DNA of 64,000 bases from Betaproteobacteria bacterium. GTDB taxonomy: Bacteria > Pseudomonadota > Gammaproteobacteria > Burkholderiales > Casimicrobiaceae. This document shows, piece by piece, positions 45,873-54,290 of the stretch. The notes below the pieces were generated by a model, which was given only the letters and a program-made list of their open reading frames with translations, did no database searches and was not told where the DNA came from. The position numbers and the translations under genes were made by a program. Numbering within the stretch: position 1 is the stretch's first letter; each line of letters begins with the position of its first letter. Location: positions 211,579 through 275,578 of the forward strand of contig JADKEV010000004.1 in NCBI GenBank assembly GCA_016717855.1. The letters run 5' to 3'.

Positions 45873-46706
45873 ATGAATGACTTGATGATTCTGGCGACCG
45901 CCTATGGTCAGGCGCTCGGCTTCACCCTGATCGTGTACGCGGCTGGACTTGCGCTGGAGCGGATTCGGCCGGTCGAGCCGGTCAACTGGCGCGGGGTATT
46001 GTTCAATCTGCGCACGCTGCTCATCTTCCAGATCGTCGCCACGCTGCTCGCGGTGATCGCGCAGCCTGCGGTCCGGCGCCTGCTGCAGGATCACGCCCCC
46101 GGGTGGATCGGCCTGATCAAGGTGGGTTCGCTGGGCGAGAGCACCTTGCTGCTGATCGGCTATCTCTGCCTCTACGACTTCTTCTACTACTGGCTGCACC
46201 GCGCGCAGCATGCATACCCATGGCTGTGGGCGACCCATCGCCTGCATCACACGGAAACCAATCTGAACGTGACTTCGACACTGCGCCTGCATTGGCTGGA
46301 AGAGCTGTTCAAGCTCGCCGTGGTCATACTGCCAATGCTCGTGCTCTTCGACGGCCCGCCGGCAGCCGCGGGATTGTTCGCGGGCGCCATCCGCTTCTGG
46401 CTGTTCTTCATTCACATGAACGCGCGCATCTCGTTCGGGCCCTTGTCGTGGGCGATGACCAGCCCCGCGGCACATCGCATCCATCACTCGATCGAACAAC
46501 GTGACCGTGACCGCAACTTTGCCGCACTGTTTCCGGTCTGGGACGTGCTGTTCGGCACGTACGTGCGTCCGCGGCCGGGTGAATGGCCGCGCACCGGCGT
46601 GGAAGGCGTCGCGGAAACCACACTCTGGAATGCGATGCGCGCCCCGTTTGCCGAGTGGTTCGGCAAGCCGGCGCCGGCGGGCGGTTCCGGCCAATCGAGC
46701 TACTAG
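45873..46706 (+). CDS. Sterol desaturase/fatty acid hydroxylase family protein
   Basis: A 277-residue membrane protein with the di-iron histidine clusters of the fatty acid hydroxylase superfamily: HRAQH (~residue 110), HRLHH (~124) and HRIHH (~205). About four hydrophobic segments surround them. It should hydroxylate or desaturate a lipid using O2; the lipid is not known. The start MNDLMILATAYG is preferred over an upstream TTG. It sits in the membrane/glycan gene group between the polytopic protein and the sulfatase-like gene. Confidence 0.88.
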   Translation: MNDLMILATAYGQALGFTLIVYAAGLALERIRPVEPVNWRGVLFNLRTLLIFQIVATLLAVIAQPAVRRLLQDHAPGWIGLIKVGSLGESTLLLIGYLCLYDFFYYWLHRAQHAYPWLWATHRLHHTETNLNVTSTLRLHWLEELFKLAVVILPMLVLFDGPPAAAGLFAGAIRFWLFFIHMNARISFGPLSWAMTSPAAHRIHHSIEQRDRDRNFAALFPVWDVLFGTYVRPRPGEWPRTGVEGVAETTLWNAMRAPFAEWFGKPAPAGGSGQSSY

Positions 46707-46760
46707 CCGCCGCCGAAGCAGCGGCACTCGCGGAATTCGCGCGGCAGCGGACTTGTCCTA

Positions 46761-48632
46761 TTGATCATTCACGAGCGACGTCGCAACTTGAGCAGCCAGA
46801 AGAATACCCTGAATGAAGCGCCGCGGGAAACCGCAGACGCGGGGGCGCGGTTGCTCACGTCCCTGCCGCCGGTCGTGATCGTCTGCATCGCGTTCGGTCT
46901 TGCGGTGACCCGCGGGATCTTCGTGCGCAATGCGTTCGAGAATGCCGGCAGCTGCGAGTCCTGCCTTTTCTGGCAGACGTTCGCCAGCGACCTGTGGGTC
47001 GTGGGCGCGATTGCCGTGCTGGGGGCGGTGCAGCTGTTCGTCCGCGCGCGCCTGGTGAAGCGGAGCGCGCTGGTCCTGCAACTCATCTGCATGCTGCTGA
47101 TGTCGGTGGACGTAATGCTGTTCAAGATACTCTCCTTGCGGCTCTACATCGCAGACATCGGGAAGTTCGGTGCTGAATTCAGCGCCATCGCCAATTTCGC
47201 GAAGCTGTACTTTGGCGCGGCGTGGATCTGGCTGTTGCTCGCCGCCGCGACTTTGGTGGGGGCCATCGTCTGGTCTGCCCTGCGCGCCCGCGGCAGCCAT
47301 CGGCGCGCATCGGCGATGCTGGCTGGAGTGGCGCTTGCGGCCTTCGCCGGCGCCGCGGTCGGCGCGTCGACGCAATTCCAGTTCGTAGTCGAGGAGTGGG
47401 TGCGCAACTGGTTCGCCATGAACTTCGACCAGGGCGTGTCGCGGCCCTACTCCCAGGCGTTCGTGCAGGCTGCGCAGAGGGTCAGCGATCCGCCTGCCGT
47501 GTGCGCGCCTGGCGCCGGGTCGCGGAAGAACATCGTGCTGGTCATCGTCGAGTCCCTGTCTTCCTATCACTCCGCGTTGCTGGGCGGCAATGGCTGGACC
47601 CCCGAGCTCGACCGCATCGCCGGCCACAGCCGGTGGTTCACCAACTTCCACGCCAACGGATTCACCACGGACCATGGGCTGATCGCGCTCTTCACCGGCC
47701 GTGCACCGCTACCCTCCGTAGGCCGGTACGGCGGCACCAGGGCCTATGACGGCTACTGGAGCCCGCAGGGTTCGCTGCCCACATTACTCAAGGCAAGCGG
47801 CTACGACACGGCATTCCTGACCACAGGCGACCTGCGCTTTCTCGAAAAAGGGGAATGGACGAAGAGCATTGGTTTCGCCCACGTTGAGGGCGCCGAGCAC
47901 CCGTTCTATGCCGGCATGCCGCGGATGCACTTCCATGCCGCGCCGGACGAAGCGCTGTTCAATCGGTTCATGCAGTGGCGCGCGGCCCGTACCGGCGGCA
48001 CCCCGTACTTCGCGGGACTGCTGACCGTCAGTTCGCATCCGCCGTACATTGCGCCGGATGGAAAGCATGGCGAGGAGGCCGCGATCCGGTACGTGGACCA
48101 GCAACTCGGAAAGTTCTACCGGACGCTGCGCGATGCCGGGTTCTTCGACAACGGCCTGCTGATCGTGCTCGGGGATCACCGGGCCATGACCCTGGTCACA
48201 CCGGAGGAGCGGGCCTTGCATGGTGACCGGGCACTTTCGCGCATTCCCCTGATTGTCGCATCGGATCCGGCCGGCGCCGGCGCCAGGATCGACATCCTCG
48301 GCCAGCAGGCGGACATGGTGCACTCATTGAATGCACTGACCGCCGCCATGGATTGCAAGCCCGCGGACGAGGGCGACTTCCTGGCCGCGACGCCGATTCC
48401 GGCGAACAATGTCATTCACGTCCGCGGCGATCGCCGCTCGTGGCTATCCGTATATGCGACCGACGGCAAGGATGCGCAACTTCGGCTGGATGGCGACGCG
48501 ACCGCCTGGATCGGCCAGCCGCCGGACAAGGGCGAGTCGATCCTGGGATCCGTCAACCGGAACCGGATCGCGCTGGGCGACGTCAATCGGGATATCTTCG
48601 ATTACATGCTACGCGCGCATGGCGGGCGGTAG
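46761..48632 (+). CDS. LtaS-like sulfatase, putative phosphoglycerol or phosphoethanolamine transferase
   Basis: A 623-residue protein with four or five N-terminal hydrophobic segments (~35-210) and a large extracytoplasmic sulfatase domain. The metal/nucleophile sites are visible: KNIVLVIVESLSSYHSAL, the candidate nucleophile threonine in NGFTTDHGLIALFTG, and the late motif VLGDHRAMT. This fits the LtaS/OpgB family that transfers phosphoglycerol or phosphoethanolamine from lipids to glycans. The start is uncertain: a TTG at 46761 opens the frame, another TTG is at 46788, and no early ATG exists. Confidence 0.85.
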   Translation: MIIHERRRNLSSQKNTLNEAPRETADAGARLLTSLPPVVIVCIAFGLAVTRGIFVRNAFENAGSCESCLFWQTFASDLWVVGAIAVLGAVQLFVRARLVKRSALVLQLICMLLMSVDVMLFKILSLRLYIADIGKFGAEFSAIANFAKLYFGAAWIWLLLAAATLVGAIVWSALRARGSHRRASAMLAGVALAAFAGAAVGASTQFQFVVEEWVRNWFAMNFDQGVSRPYSQAFVQAAQRVSDPPAVCAPGAGSRKNIVLVIVESLSSYHSALLGGNGWTPELDRIAGHSRWFTNFHANGFTTDHGLIALFTGRAPLPSVGRYGGTRAYDGYWSPQGSLPTLLKASGYDTAFLTTGDLRFLEKGEWTKSIGFAHVEGAEHPFYAGMPRMHFHAAPDEALFNRFMQWRAARTGGTPYFAGLLTVSSHPPYIAPDGKHGEEAAIRYVDQQLGKFYRTLRDAGFFDNGLLIVLGDHRAMTLVTPEERALHGDRALSRIPLIVASDPAGAGARIDILGQQADMVHSLNALTAAMDCKPADEGDFLAATPIPANNVIHVRGDRRSWLSVYATDGKDAQLRLDGDATAWIGQPPDKGESILGSVNRNRIALGDVNRDIFDYMLRAHGGR

Positions 48633-48649
48633 TTCCAGCGCCTTCTTCT

Positions 48650-48679
48650 TTGACAATCGGGGTCCGCAACTCGTATAAT
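48650..48679 (+). promoter_or_regulatory. Consensus sigma-70 promoter for the tRNA cluster
   Basis: TTGACA (48650-48655) and TATAAT (48674-48679) are both perfect consensus hexamers, separated by 18 bases. The promoter lies 17 bases before the 5' end of tRNA-Gly and overlaps nothing else. It probably drives all three tRNA genes. Confidence 0.9.
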
Positions 48680-48695
48680 GCGACCCTGATGCAAC

Positions 48696-48771
48696 GCGGG
48701 AGTAGCTCAGTTGGTAGAGCGCAACCTTGCCAAGGTTGAGGTCGAGAGTTCGAGACTCTTCTCCCGCTCCA
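48696..48771 (+). tRNA. tRNA-Gly(GCC)
   Basis: A 76-base tRNA including encoded CCA. The acceptor stem GCGGGAG pairs with CTCCCGC, the D arm contains AGCTCAGTTGGTAGAGC, the anticodon loop is CTTGCCAAG (anticodon GCC) and the T arm holds GTTCGAGAC. It is the first of a Gly-Cys-Leu set that is widespread in proteobacteria. Confidence 0.97.
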
Positions 48772-48779
48772 CGAATCCT

Positions 48780-48816
48780 GGGGAAAGCACAAGGCAGACT
48801 GCTTGGAGCTTTCCCC
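48780..48816 (+). other. Hairpin in the tRNA-Gly/tRNA-Cys spacer
   Basis: GGGGAAAGC (48780-48788) and GCTTTCCCC (48808-48816) form a perfect 9-bp stem, followed by TTTCGTTT. It could be a terminator for tRNA-Gly alone. But no promoter is evident for tRNA-Cys and tRNA-Leu, so it is more likely a processing site or partial terminator. Confidence 0.5.
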
Positions 48817-48890
48817 TTTCGTTTAGAGCGATGGCGCTTACGGCGGACAACTGGATGCCGGAACTGGTCCGGTTGCGCCGGGCAGTGACT

Positions 48891-48964
48891 GGCGGGGTGG
48901 CAGAGTGGTTATGCAGCGGCCTGCAAAGCCGTGGACGCCGGTTCGATTCCGACCCCCGCCTCCA
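48891..48964 (+). tRNA. tRNA-Cys(GCA)
   Basis: A 74-base tRNA including CCA. The acceptor GGCGGGG pairs with CCCCGCC, the anticodon loop is CCTGCAAAG (anticodon GCA) and the T arm contains GGTTCGATTCC. It lies 119 bases after tRNA-Gly. Confidence 0.97.
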
Positions 48965-49042
48965 ATTCAGACGTCGGCCGGCGAGCAATTGCCCCCGCCG
49001 CTTCGGCGCTCTCTCGGAATTCTTCACCTGACTCCTGCTCCG

Positions 49043-49132
49043 CCCGGGTGGTGGAATTGGTAGACACAGCGGACTTAAAATCCGCCGAAGCCTGATCGCT
49101 TCGTACCGGTTCGACTCCGGTCCCGGGTACCA
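49043..49132 (+). tRNA. tRNA-Leu(UAA)
   Basis: A 90-base class II tRNA with a long variable arm (GCCTGATCGCTTCGT region) and encoded CCA. The acceptor GCCCGGG pairs with CCCGGGT with one G-U pair. The anticodon loop ACTTAAAAT gives anticodon TAA. Confidence 0.96.
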
Positions 49133-49254
49133 CACACTCATCTCTGTGGCCGGTAATCCTGCTGTCCGATTCAGCCGGCGCCGGGCGTTCGCCATCTGCG
49201 ACCCAAGACCGTCCGTCGGCCATGCGCCCAAGCCTCTCCCGAGCGCCTTTCCCA

Positions 49255-50550
49255 CTACATCTTGGTCACTGCGGATTCCGGAACGGCCAGCAACCGCGGG
49301 GTCTGCGAATGCCCGACGGTGCGCGCGCTGCGTATGACTGAAGGCTTGGCCTGGTCGAATGCATCGGCATAGTCGTGCGCGTTGGCCAGCGCGGTGATAT
49401 AGGTTTGCGTGAACAGTCCGCCGTTGGACTTCAGGCTCTCCATCGACTCTTCGTTTTCGGAAGCGGAGACGATGACGATGCGCGTCGTCCTGGCGTCTTT
49501 CGCCCGCTGCGCCAGTTCGTTGAGCGCCTCCTGGGACAGGCTCGCCGAATACTCGACCTCCTTCTTGTGCCGGCTCAGCGAGCGCGTGCGCGCGGGCAGG
49601 TAGCCCGGAATGGACACGAAGGTCTTGCCGCTATAGCACGTGTCGAGAATGACGACCGTCCTGACATCCCTGAGCGTCAATTGCGTGACCCAGTTTTGCA
49701 GATCGTCATCGGCCAGCGCGGTGCTGCGCTTGGTGATCACGAAGTCGAGAGGCTGTTCCTTGGGTCCCGTCTTGTGCTTCGGAAACTCGGTGTCGTGCAA
49801 CACGATATCGAACTTGTTCATCGCGTTCGGCAGGCCGTGGCTGGCGGCAAACAAAACCACTGTGTCACCGGCCTGCGTCAGATCGAAGATCTCGCGCATC
49901 GCCGTCTTCACGGCGGCCGACGTGGCCTCTTCCTGCCGCAACAACTTGATCGCATCGCGCGTCAAGCCGCCGCCCTGCGGCGAAATCAGGAAGGTGAAGA
50001 AATCGAAGGCGTCCTTGTCCGCGTACTCCAGTCCATGCGACTCGGGCAGGTACTTGAATTTGCCAATGCCCATCACCAGGCCGTACGTGCGCGCTCCCCG
50101 CTGGAACCTGACCGCGGGACGTGGCGGCGGAGCGGGTGTCGCCGCCGGTTCCGCCTTCGGCTGGCTCCTTTGCATCATCTTCCCGACCGTCGACGCAAAG
50201 GCGGTGTCGAAGCCTCTCAGCCGGTACTTGATGTTCCCTGGGGTTGTCGGCGCGACGCGGCGCAGGCCCACCACTGCCCTCGCTGCCGCAAACGCCGTTT
50301 CTACCGCGTCGCGATTCTCGTACTCGCCGACCAGCGTGATGCGCCCATCCTGGCCGCGGACCACGTCCGCCTCGCGCAGGCCTATCCCTTGAAATGCCTG
50401 GCGAATCTCGCTGATCTCGGCCTGCGTGACCGGTTCGACCGCAGCTGTGCCCGGACTCTGCGCCTGCGCCCCGCTTTGCATACCATGGGGCACCAATATG
50501 AGCAGCAGCGATACCAGCAACGCGCGCCGAACAGACACCGTGCAGCTCAC
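49255..50550 (-). CDS. Exported caspase-like protease with N-terminal BON-like region
   Basis: A 431-residue protein. A signal peptide or anchor (about residues 8-30) precedes a ~65-residue domain (QAEISEIRQAFQGIGLREAD) that resembles a BON domain, then a Pro-rich linker. A C14 caspase-like domain follows (~150-431). The catalytic dyad is visible as H238 in FAASHGLPN and C305 in VILDTCYSGK. Bacterial proteins of this type are often called metacaspase-like. The GTG start at 50550 overlaps the stop of the SH3 lipoprotein gene (GTGA), so the two are coupled. It is the last gene of the ECF sigma operon. Confidence 0.85.
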   Translation of the reverse strand: MSCTVSVRRALLVSLLLILVPHGMQSGAQAQSPGTAAVEPVTQAEISEIRQAFQGIGLREADVVRGQDGRITLVGEYENRDAVETAFAAARAVVGLRRVAPTTPGNIKYRLRGFDTAFASTVGKMMQRSQPKAEPAATPAPPPRPAVRFQRGARTYGLVMGIGKFKYLPESHGLEYADKDAFDFFTFLISPQGGGLTRDAIKLLRQEEATSAAVKTAMREIFDLTQAGDTVVLFAASHGLPNAMNKFDIVLHDTEFPKHKTGPKEQPLDFVITKRSTALADDDLQNWVTQLTLRDVRTVVILDTCYSGKTFVSIPGYLPARTRSLSRHKKEVEYSASLSQEALNELAQRAKDARTTRIVIVSASENEESMESLKSNGGLFTQTYITALANAHDYADAFDQAKPSVIRSARTVGHSQTPRLLAVPESAVTKM

Positions 50551-51788
50551 TTGATTTCGGCGAGTTCGCTGGCCTGGAGCCAGCCGCCGGCTCCAGTCCT
50601 GGTCACGACCTTCACCCATTCCACGGCCCGATTGTTGATCCTGAACTCCGTGCGTTCTTCCACGCGCACCGGCGTGTCCTTGTTCAATCTGCCGACCGAC
50701 TTCCGCTTGACCGTCGCTTCATCGTAGACCGGGACCCCCCGCTTGAGCACATGCGTGGCGGCGAAAGTCGGGGTGGCTGCCGGCGCGGCCTTGGGTTCCT
50801 CCACCCTGGGGGCCGGCGCGACGGGAGCGCTTGGCGCGGCTGCGGGTGGAGCCGCTTGCGGGGCCGCCGGCGAAGCCTGCCGCTCGCCGCCTCTTTGCTC
50901 TGCCACGGCGCTGAAACGCTTCGGCCGTTCCCCGGTGCCCAGCAACGCGAAGTCCACGGTACGGGCCGATTTGAACTGCTCGACCTCAACCGTCACGGTG
51001 TAGCGCATCGGCACCGGCAGCGGCAACGGCAGTTGGGCGCGCGGAGGTATCTGCAGCTTGTGGCGATAGCCGGCGCGAATGCCCTGCTGAATGATGACTT
51101 CCTCGACGTAATCGTCCTTGCCTTCCTCGGCGATCGTCACCCAATGCAGGCGCTCGCGCGGCATCCGCATTGCCGCTTCCAGCGGTATCGGCCTGCCGGA
51201 ACCATCGCGCAGCGTCTCGCCCGCCGCATCGGCCAGAATCAGCCTGTCGTTGTCGTCCGCCTTGAAGCGCACGATCTCGACCTTGTGCCGGAACCGGGCC
51301 TTGATGTCCTTGGCAGCCGCGTCTTCGGCGACAAAGGTGATGTCGAACTCGGGGATCGGCGGATCGTTTTCGGTTCCCTCGACCCGGACATCGAGCTTGT
51401 CCAGGCTGAGTCCGGGCCGGCGGCGCTGCACCGCAGGCGGCGGCTGCGCGCTCGTTGGTTTGGCGATGGGTTCCGACGTGTTGTAGACGGCGGCGCACTT
51501 GCGCCATGCCGTCATCCCGATCATCACGGCCGCGGCGACACCCGCGGAGACGGCCACGGCGTTCGCGGTGCCGCGATCTCCGGTGATCTGCTTGGCGAGC
51601 GACTTGCCCAGGGCCCCTATGGCGAAACCCCCGGCGGTGGCGAGGCCGAGATTGGCGGCTATGCATTGCTCAAAGGTATCGAACGCTTTTTGCCCGGACG
51701 GCATGTGCGTGCAACTCGCAAGGTAGGCGACCAGGACGACGGTCGCGGTCAGGCGCTTGAACACGCGTGCACAGATGTACCGCTTCAT
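50547..51788 (-). CDS. Lipoprotein with glycine-zipper region and C-terminal SH3-like domain
   Basis: A 413-residue protein. The lipoprotein signal ends at C26 (AYLASC). Residues ~43-90 are Gly/Ala-rich with alternating small residues (GLATAGGFAIGALGKSLAKQ), like a glycine zipper that may insert in a membrane. A middle beta-rich region is followed by an Ala/Pro linker. A bacterial SH3-type domain (~350-413) contains LKRGVPVYDEATVKRKSVG, a motif used to bind peptidoglycan or peptides. It is coupled by overlap to the second caspase-like gene, which suggests a shared envelope complex. Function is otherwise unknown. Confidence 0.75.
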   Translation of the reverse strand: MKRYICARVFKRLTATVVLVAYLASCTHMPSGQKAFDTFEQCIAANLGLATAGGFAIGALGKSLAKQITGDRGTANAVAVSAGVAAAVMIGMTAWRKCAAVYNTSEPIAKPTSAQPPPAVQRRRPGLSLDKLDVRVEGTENDPPIPEFDITFVAEDAAAKDIKARFRHKVEIVRFKADDNDRLILADAAGETLRDGSGRPIPLEAAMRMPRERLHWVTIAEEGKDDYVEEVIIQQGIRAGYRHKLQIPPRAQLPLPLPVPMRYTVTVEVEQFKSARTVDFALLGTGERPKRFSAVAEQRGGERQASPAAPQAAPPAAAPSAPVAPAPRVEEPKAAPAATPTFAATHVLKRGVPVYDEATVKRKSVGRLNKDTPVRVEERTEFRINNRAVEWVKVVTRTGAGGWLQASELAEIK

Positions 51789-51957
51789 AGTGCTTCCCGA
51801 CTTTCCTTGGACTATCAACAACGCGTATTCCGACGGCAAGCCGCGACGTTCCGCGACGCATCCATCGAAGATACGCTCACTCCAGCGTTTTCACCGAGTC
51901 GGCTGCCATGCCGCATCCGCGCGCAAGGTCCCGGGCGCCCGCCGTGCATAGGACGAC

Positions 51958-52830
51958 TCAACCGCTGCACTTTCCCGTCGCGTCGGCGCGAAAGCAGAAC
52001 TCACCCATCAGGCTGCTCGTTTCCCACGGCACTTGCTGCTGCTGCGTTTCCTGCGCGACCGCGACGCGGACCTGTTTGAAAAGTCGCTCGATCGGCAGGC
52101 CCGGCATACGCAACTGCGCAAGCAAATGCTTGGTGTAGACGCTGTTCTTCTGCTGCGGATTGTCCACGGCCACCGAACCCGGTGCCGTGGAGAATGCAAT
52201 CAACGTTCCGCTCGGTGCCTGCAACGGCGCGAGTCCGGCCGTTTGCGGCGCCAGCCCGCGAGTGCGAAACCGGCGCGCATCCGCAAGCTGCGCGGGGGCG
52301 ACGCTGAACGGATTGTTCCTGCAGGCATCGAGCACGATCAGGTTCACGCCGTCGACGAGGGTGCCCAGGCGCTGCAAGAGCTCGGTGACGTCCGCGCCCT
52401 TTTGGGCAATGTCGTCCTCAGTCAGGACCTCGGCGTCCACCGGCATCAGATAGTTGCGGCCCTTGATCTGCACGCCATGCCCGGCGTAAAAAAGCAAGCG
52501 AACCTGGCTCTTGGAGGCACGCTGGGAAAACTCGCGCAGTCCATCGAGCAACTCGCGCTGCGTGGCGTTCTCGCGGAATATCACGTCGAAGCCCAATGAC
52601 TTGAGCACCGCAGCGACCGCCTGCGCGTCGTTGACCGGGTTCCTGAGGGGCGCGCTGCGGTAGTTGGCGTTGCCGATCACCAGCGCGAGGCGATTCTCGC
52701 CAGATACAACGTCGTAGGCGCAGACAAGCCCGGACGCAAGAACGAGCAGCATGCCGGCGACCGCGCGCGTCACCGGCCCCCAGAGGCACAATCCACTGCA
52801 GAGGTCTTCAGGGCCTTGTCGGCAGCGCAT
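51958..52830 (-). CDS. Exported caspase-family (C14) protease
   Basis: A 290-residue protein with an N-terminal hydrophobic segment (~residues 23-38) and a complete caspase fold. It begins NRLALVIGNANYRSAPLRNP, followed by catalytic H118 in LLFYAGHGVQI and C170 in NLIVLDACRNNP. The C-terminus carries QVPWETSSLMGEFCFR, typical of bacterial caspases that process or sense envelope substrates. It overlaps the anti-sigma gene by 23 bases. A GTG at 52773 is an alternative start that would still include the hydrophobic segment. The 169-base gap to the next gene holds nothing I recognise. Confidence 0.88.
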   Translation of the reverse strand: MRCRQGPEDLCSGLCLWGPVTRAVAGMLLVLASGLVCAYDVVSGENRLALVIGNANYRSAPLRNPVNDAQAVAAVLKSLGFDVIFRENATQRELLDGLREFSQRASKSQVRLLFYAGHGVQIKGRNYLMPVDAEVLTEDDIAQKGADVTELLQRLGTLVDGVNLIVLDACRNNPFSVAPAQLADARRFRTRGLAPQTAGLAPLQAPSGTLIAFSTAPGSVAVDNPQQKNSVYTKHLLAQLRMPGLPIERLFKQVRVAVAQETQQQQVPWETSSLMGEFCFRADATGKCSG

Positions 52831-53467
52831 TTGCGAACTCGGCGGACTCGACAAGGGCGTTCTTCTGCAGCGCGTTCAATACGTCCTCGGAACCGTTCTT
52901 CGCCAACAGAAGATAGTAGTCTCCCAGCTGGGAGGGGCCCGCAACGATCTCCGCACGGATCGTCCGGAGAAGTTCGCTCAAATCGCCTTCCCTGCTTTGG
53001 GGTTTGAACGTGATCCGTATGAAGGCATCGGTGGACGTGGACAGGGTTTCGATTGTCCGCACTCCGGCGTACTCGACATCTTCGCCCTTGCCTGTCCACA
53101 TCTGCGCAATCGCCGCGAACTGCACAGCGATGACCCCGCAGGCGAGTGCCATGGCCGGCGACCAGTGGATCTTCTCCGACAACCCGGAAAACCACCCCCC
53201 CTTTGCGGCGCGCCGCGGCGTGGCAACCAGCGTGGCAGCCGGCCTGGTATCGCCTTGAATCCGCTGCATGGTCTGGTGCAGGCCGCGGTCGGCGGCCACC
53301 TCGAATGCCGGGTTGTTCTTGACCGCGCCCTGAATGGCCTTCTCCCACGCAAGCAGCGACGATGCGCCGGCTTCCATCTTCAGCGCAGCCTCGACCTGGT
53401 CGCGGTCCGTCCCGGCCAGGGTGCCGTTGACGTACCACGCCAGCAATTCGTAAGTGTTCTTGTCCAA
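52808..53467 (-). CDS. Single-pass membrane anti-sigma factor
   Basis: A 219-residue protein. A cytoplasmic N-terminus of ~100 residues (KNTYELLAWYVNGTLAGTDR, reminiscent of zinc-finger-less anti-sigma domains) is followed by one membrane helix (~104-123) and an extracytoplasmic part of ~95 residues. The position directly after the ECF sigma gene is the main evidence. The start is probably a TTG at 53467, 12 bases after the sigma stop and preceded by a GAG site. A GTG at 53518 is the only earlier option. It should hold the sigma factor inactive until an envelope signal releases it. Confidence 0.8.
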   Translation of the reverse strand: MDKNTYELLAWYVNGTLAGTDRDQVEAALKMEAGASSLLAWEKAIQGAVKNNPAFEVAADRGLHQTMQRIQGDTRPAATLVATPRRAAKGGWFSGLSEKIHWSPAMALACGVIAVQFAAIAQMWTGKGEDVEYAGVRTIETLSTSTDAFIRITFKPQSREGDLSELLRTIRAEIVAGPSQLGDYYLLLAKNGSEDVLNALQKNALVESAEFANALPTRP

Positions 53468-53478
53468 TGAAATCTCAA

Positions 53479-54063
53479 TCAGGGCGTCGAAGCCCTTTGC
53501 AGCATTGCTGAAACACACGCCGCGAGCTGTGCCCTGGCGTGAGACAAACGGCTCTTCACCGTACCCTCCGGTATGGCGAGGACGGCGGCGATTTCCTGCA
53601 TCGACATGTCATCGAAGTGTGTCAGGTGAATGCACTCGCGGTGCTTTTCCGACAATCCCTGGATGCAGCGCTGAATCAGCTCCCGGGTCTGTTTCTGCGC
53701 CAGCAGGGCATATCCATCCGGCACCTCGGAATCGATTATGTCCGCGTAATCATCGATATCTTCGTACCGGGCTTTGGGCCTGCTGCGCATCGCCATTAAG
53801 ACCTTGTTCCGGGCGATGCCGAGCACCCATGTGGTCACCCGCGAATCACCGCGGTACCGGCCAGCCGTTCTCCACACTTCGTACATCGTCTCGACCATGA
53901 TCTCGTCCGTAGATTCCGCATTTTCGATCATCCGCCGCACAAAGGCGTAGACACGACGTGAGAGCAGCCGGTACAACTCTTCGAAGGCATTCTGGTTGCC
54001 CGCGGCGACCAGATCCAGCAGCGCGCGGGCCCGGTCGTCGTCGGATGTGATCTTTATGCTCAT
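53479..54063 (-). CDS. ECF-type RNA polymerase sigma factor
   Basis: A 194-residue sigma-70 family factor with region 2 (~26-95: FEELYRLLSRRVYAFVRRMI, with WRTAGRYRGDSRVTTWVLGI) and region 4 (~128-182: LSEKHRECIHLTHFDDMSMQ, then EIAAVLAIPEGTVKSRLSHA). Regions 1 and 3 are absent, as in ECF factors. It heads an operon with the anti-sigma factor, two caspase-like proteins and an SH3 lipoprotein. Its upstream region contains an 11-mer that also occurs before the DUF2807 gene, at the same distance from the ATG. Confidence 0.93.
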   Translation of the reverse strand: MSIKITSDDDRARALLDLVAAGNQNAFEELYRLLSRRVYAFVRRMIENAESTDEIMVETMYEVWRTAGRYRGDSRVTTWVLGIARNKVLMAMRSRPKARYEDIDDYADIIDSEVPDGYALLAQKQTRELIQRCIQGLSEKHRECIHLTHFDDMSMQEIAAVLAIPEGTVKSRLSHARAQLAACVSAMLQRASTP

Positions 54064-54082
54064 GAGTTGCGGTGGCGGCTCG

Positions 54083-54093
54083 ATTCGTTCAAC
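54083..54093 (-). promoter_or_regulatory. Leader 11-mer shared with the DUF2807 gene
   Basis: GTTGAACGAAT (minus strand) begins 30 bases upstream of the sigma factor ATG. The same 11 bases occur at 56209-56219, exactly as far from the DUF2807 start, and both leaders then end GCAACyCATG. A CATAAT lies just upstream of this copy and may be a -10 element. A common translational or transcriptional control element is inferred. Confidence 0.4.
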
Positions 54094-54191
54094 CGATATT
54101 ATGGGCCAAGCGCACTGCGGATTGCCACGGCGGGGGCCGACAATTTACATCCGCGTGGATTCGCGCAGGCAAACTTTCATCGAGGCCACCG

Positions 54192-54231
54192 GAAAATAAA
54201 CAACGCCGCGACCGTTGTCCGGCTCGCGGCG
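54192..54231 (-). terminator. Intrinsic terminator after the 12-repeat protein gene
   Basis: On the minus strand CGCCGCGA / TCGCGGCG form a perfect 8-bp stem (12-base loop), followed by TTGTTTATTTT. It ends the transcript of the amyloid-like operon and separates it from the ECF sigma operon. Confidence 0.85.
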
Positions 54232-54290
54232 CTTGGCTCTCGGGCGGGAACCGATCGCCGAAGCGATACGGACCCACGACCCGGAAACGT

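Noticed and set aside
49133..49254. A gene or attachment site after tRNA-Leu
   Set aside because: tRNA 3' ends are common integration sites, but no integrase, repeat of the tRNA end or change of gene content of phage type follows.
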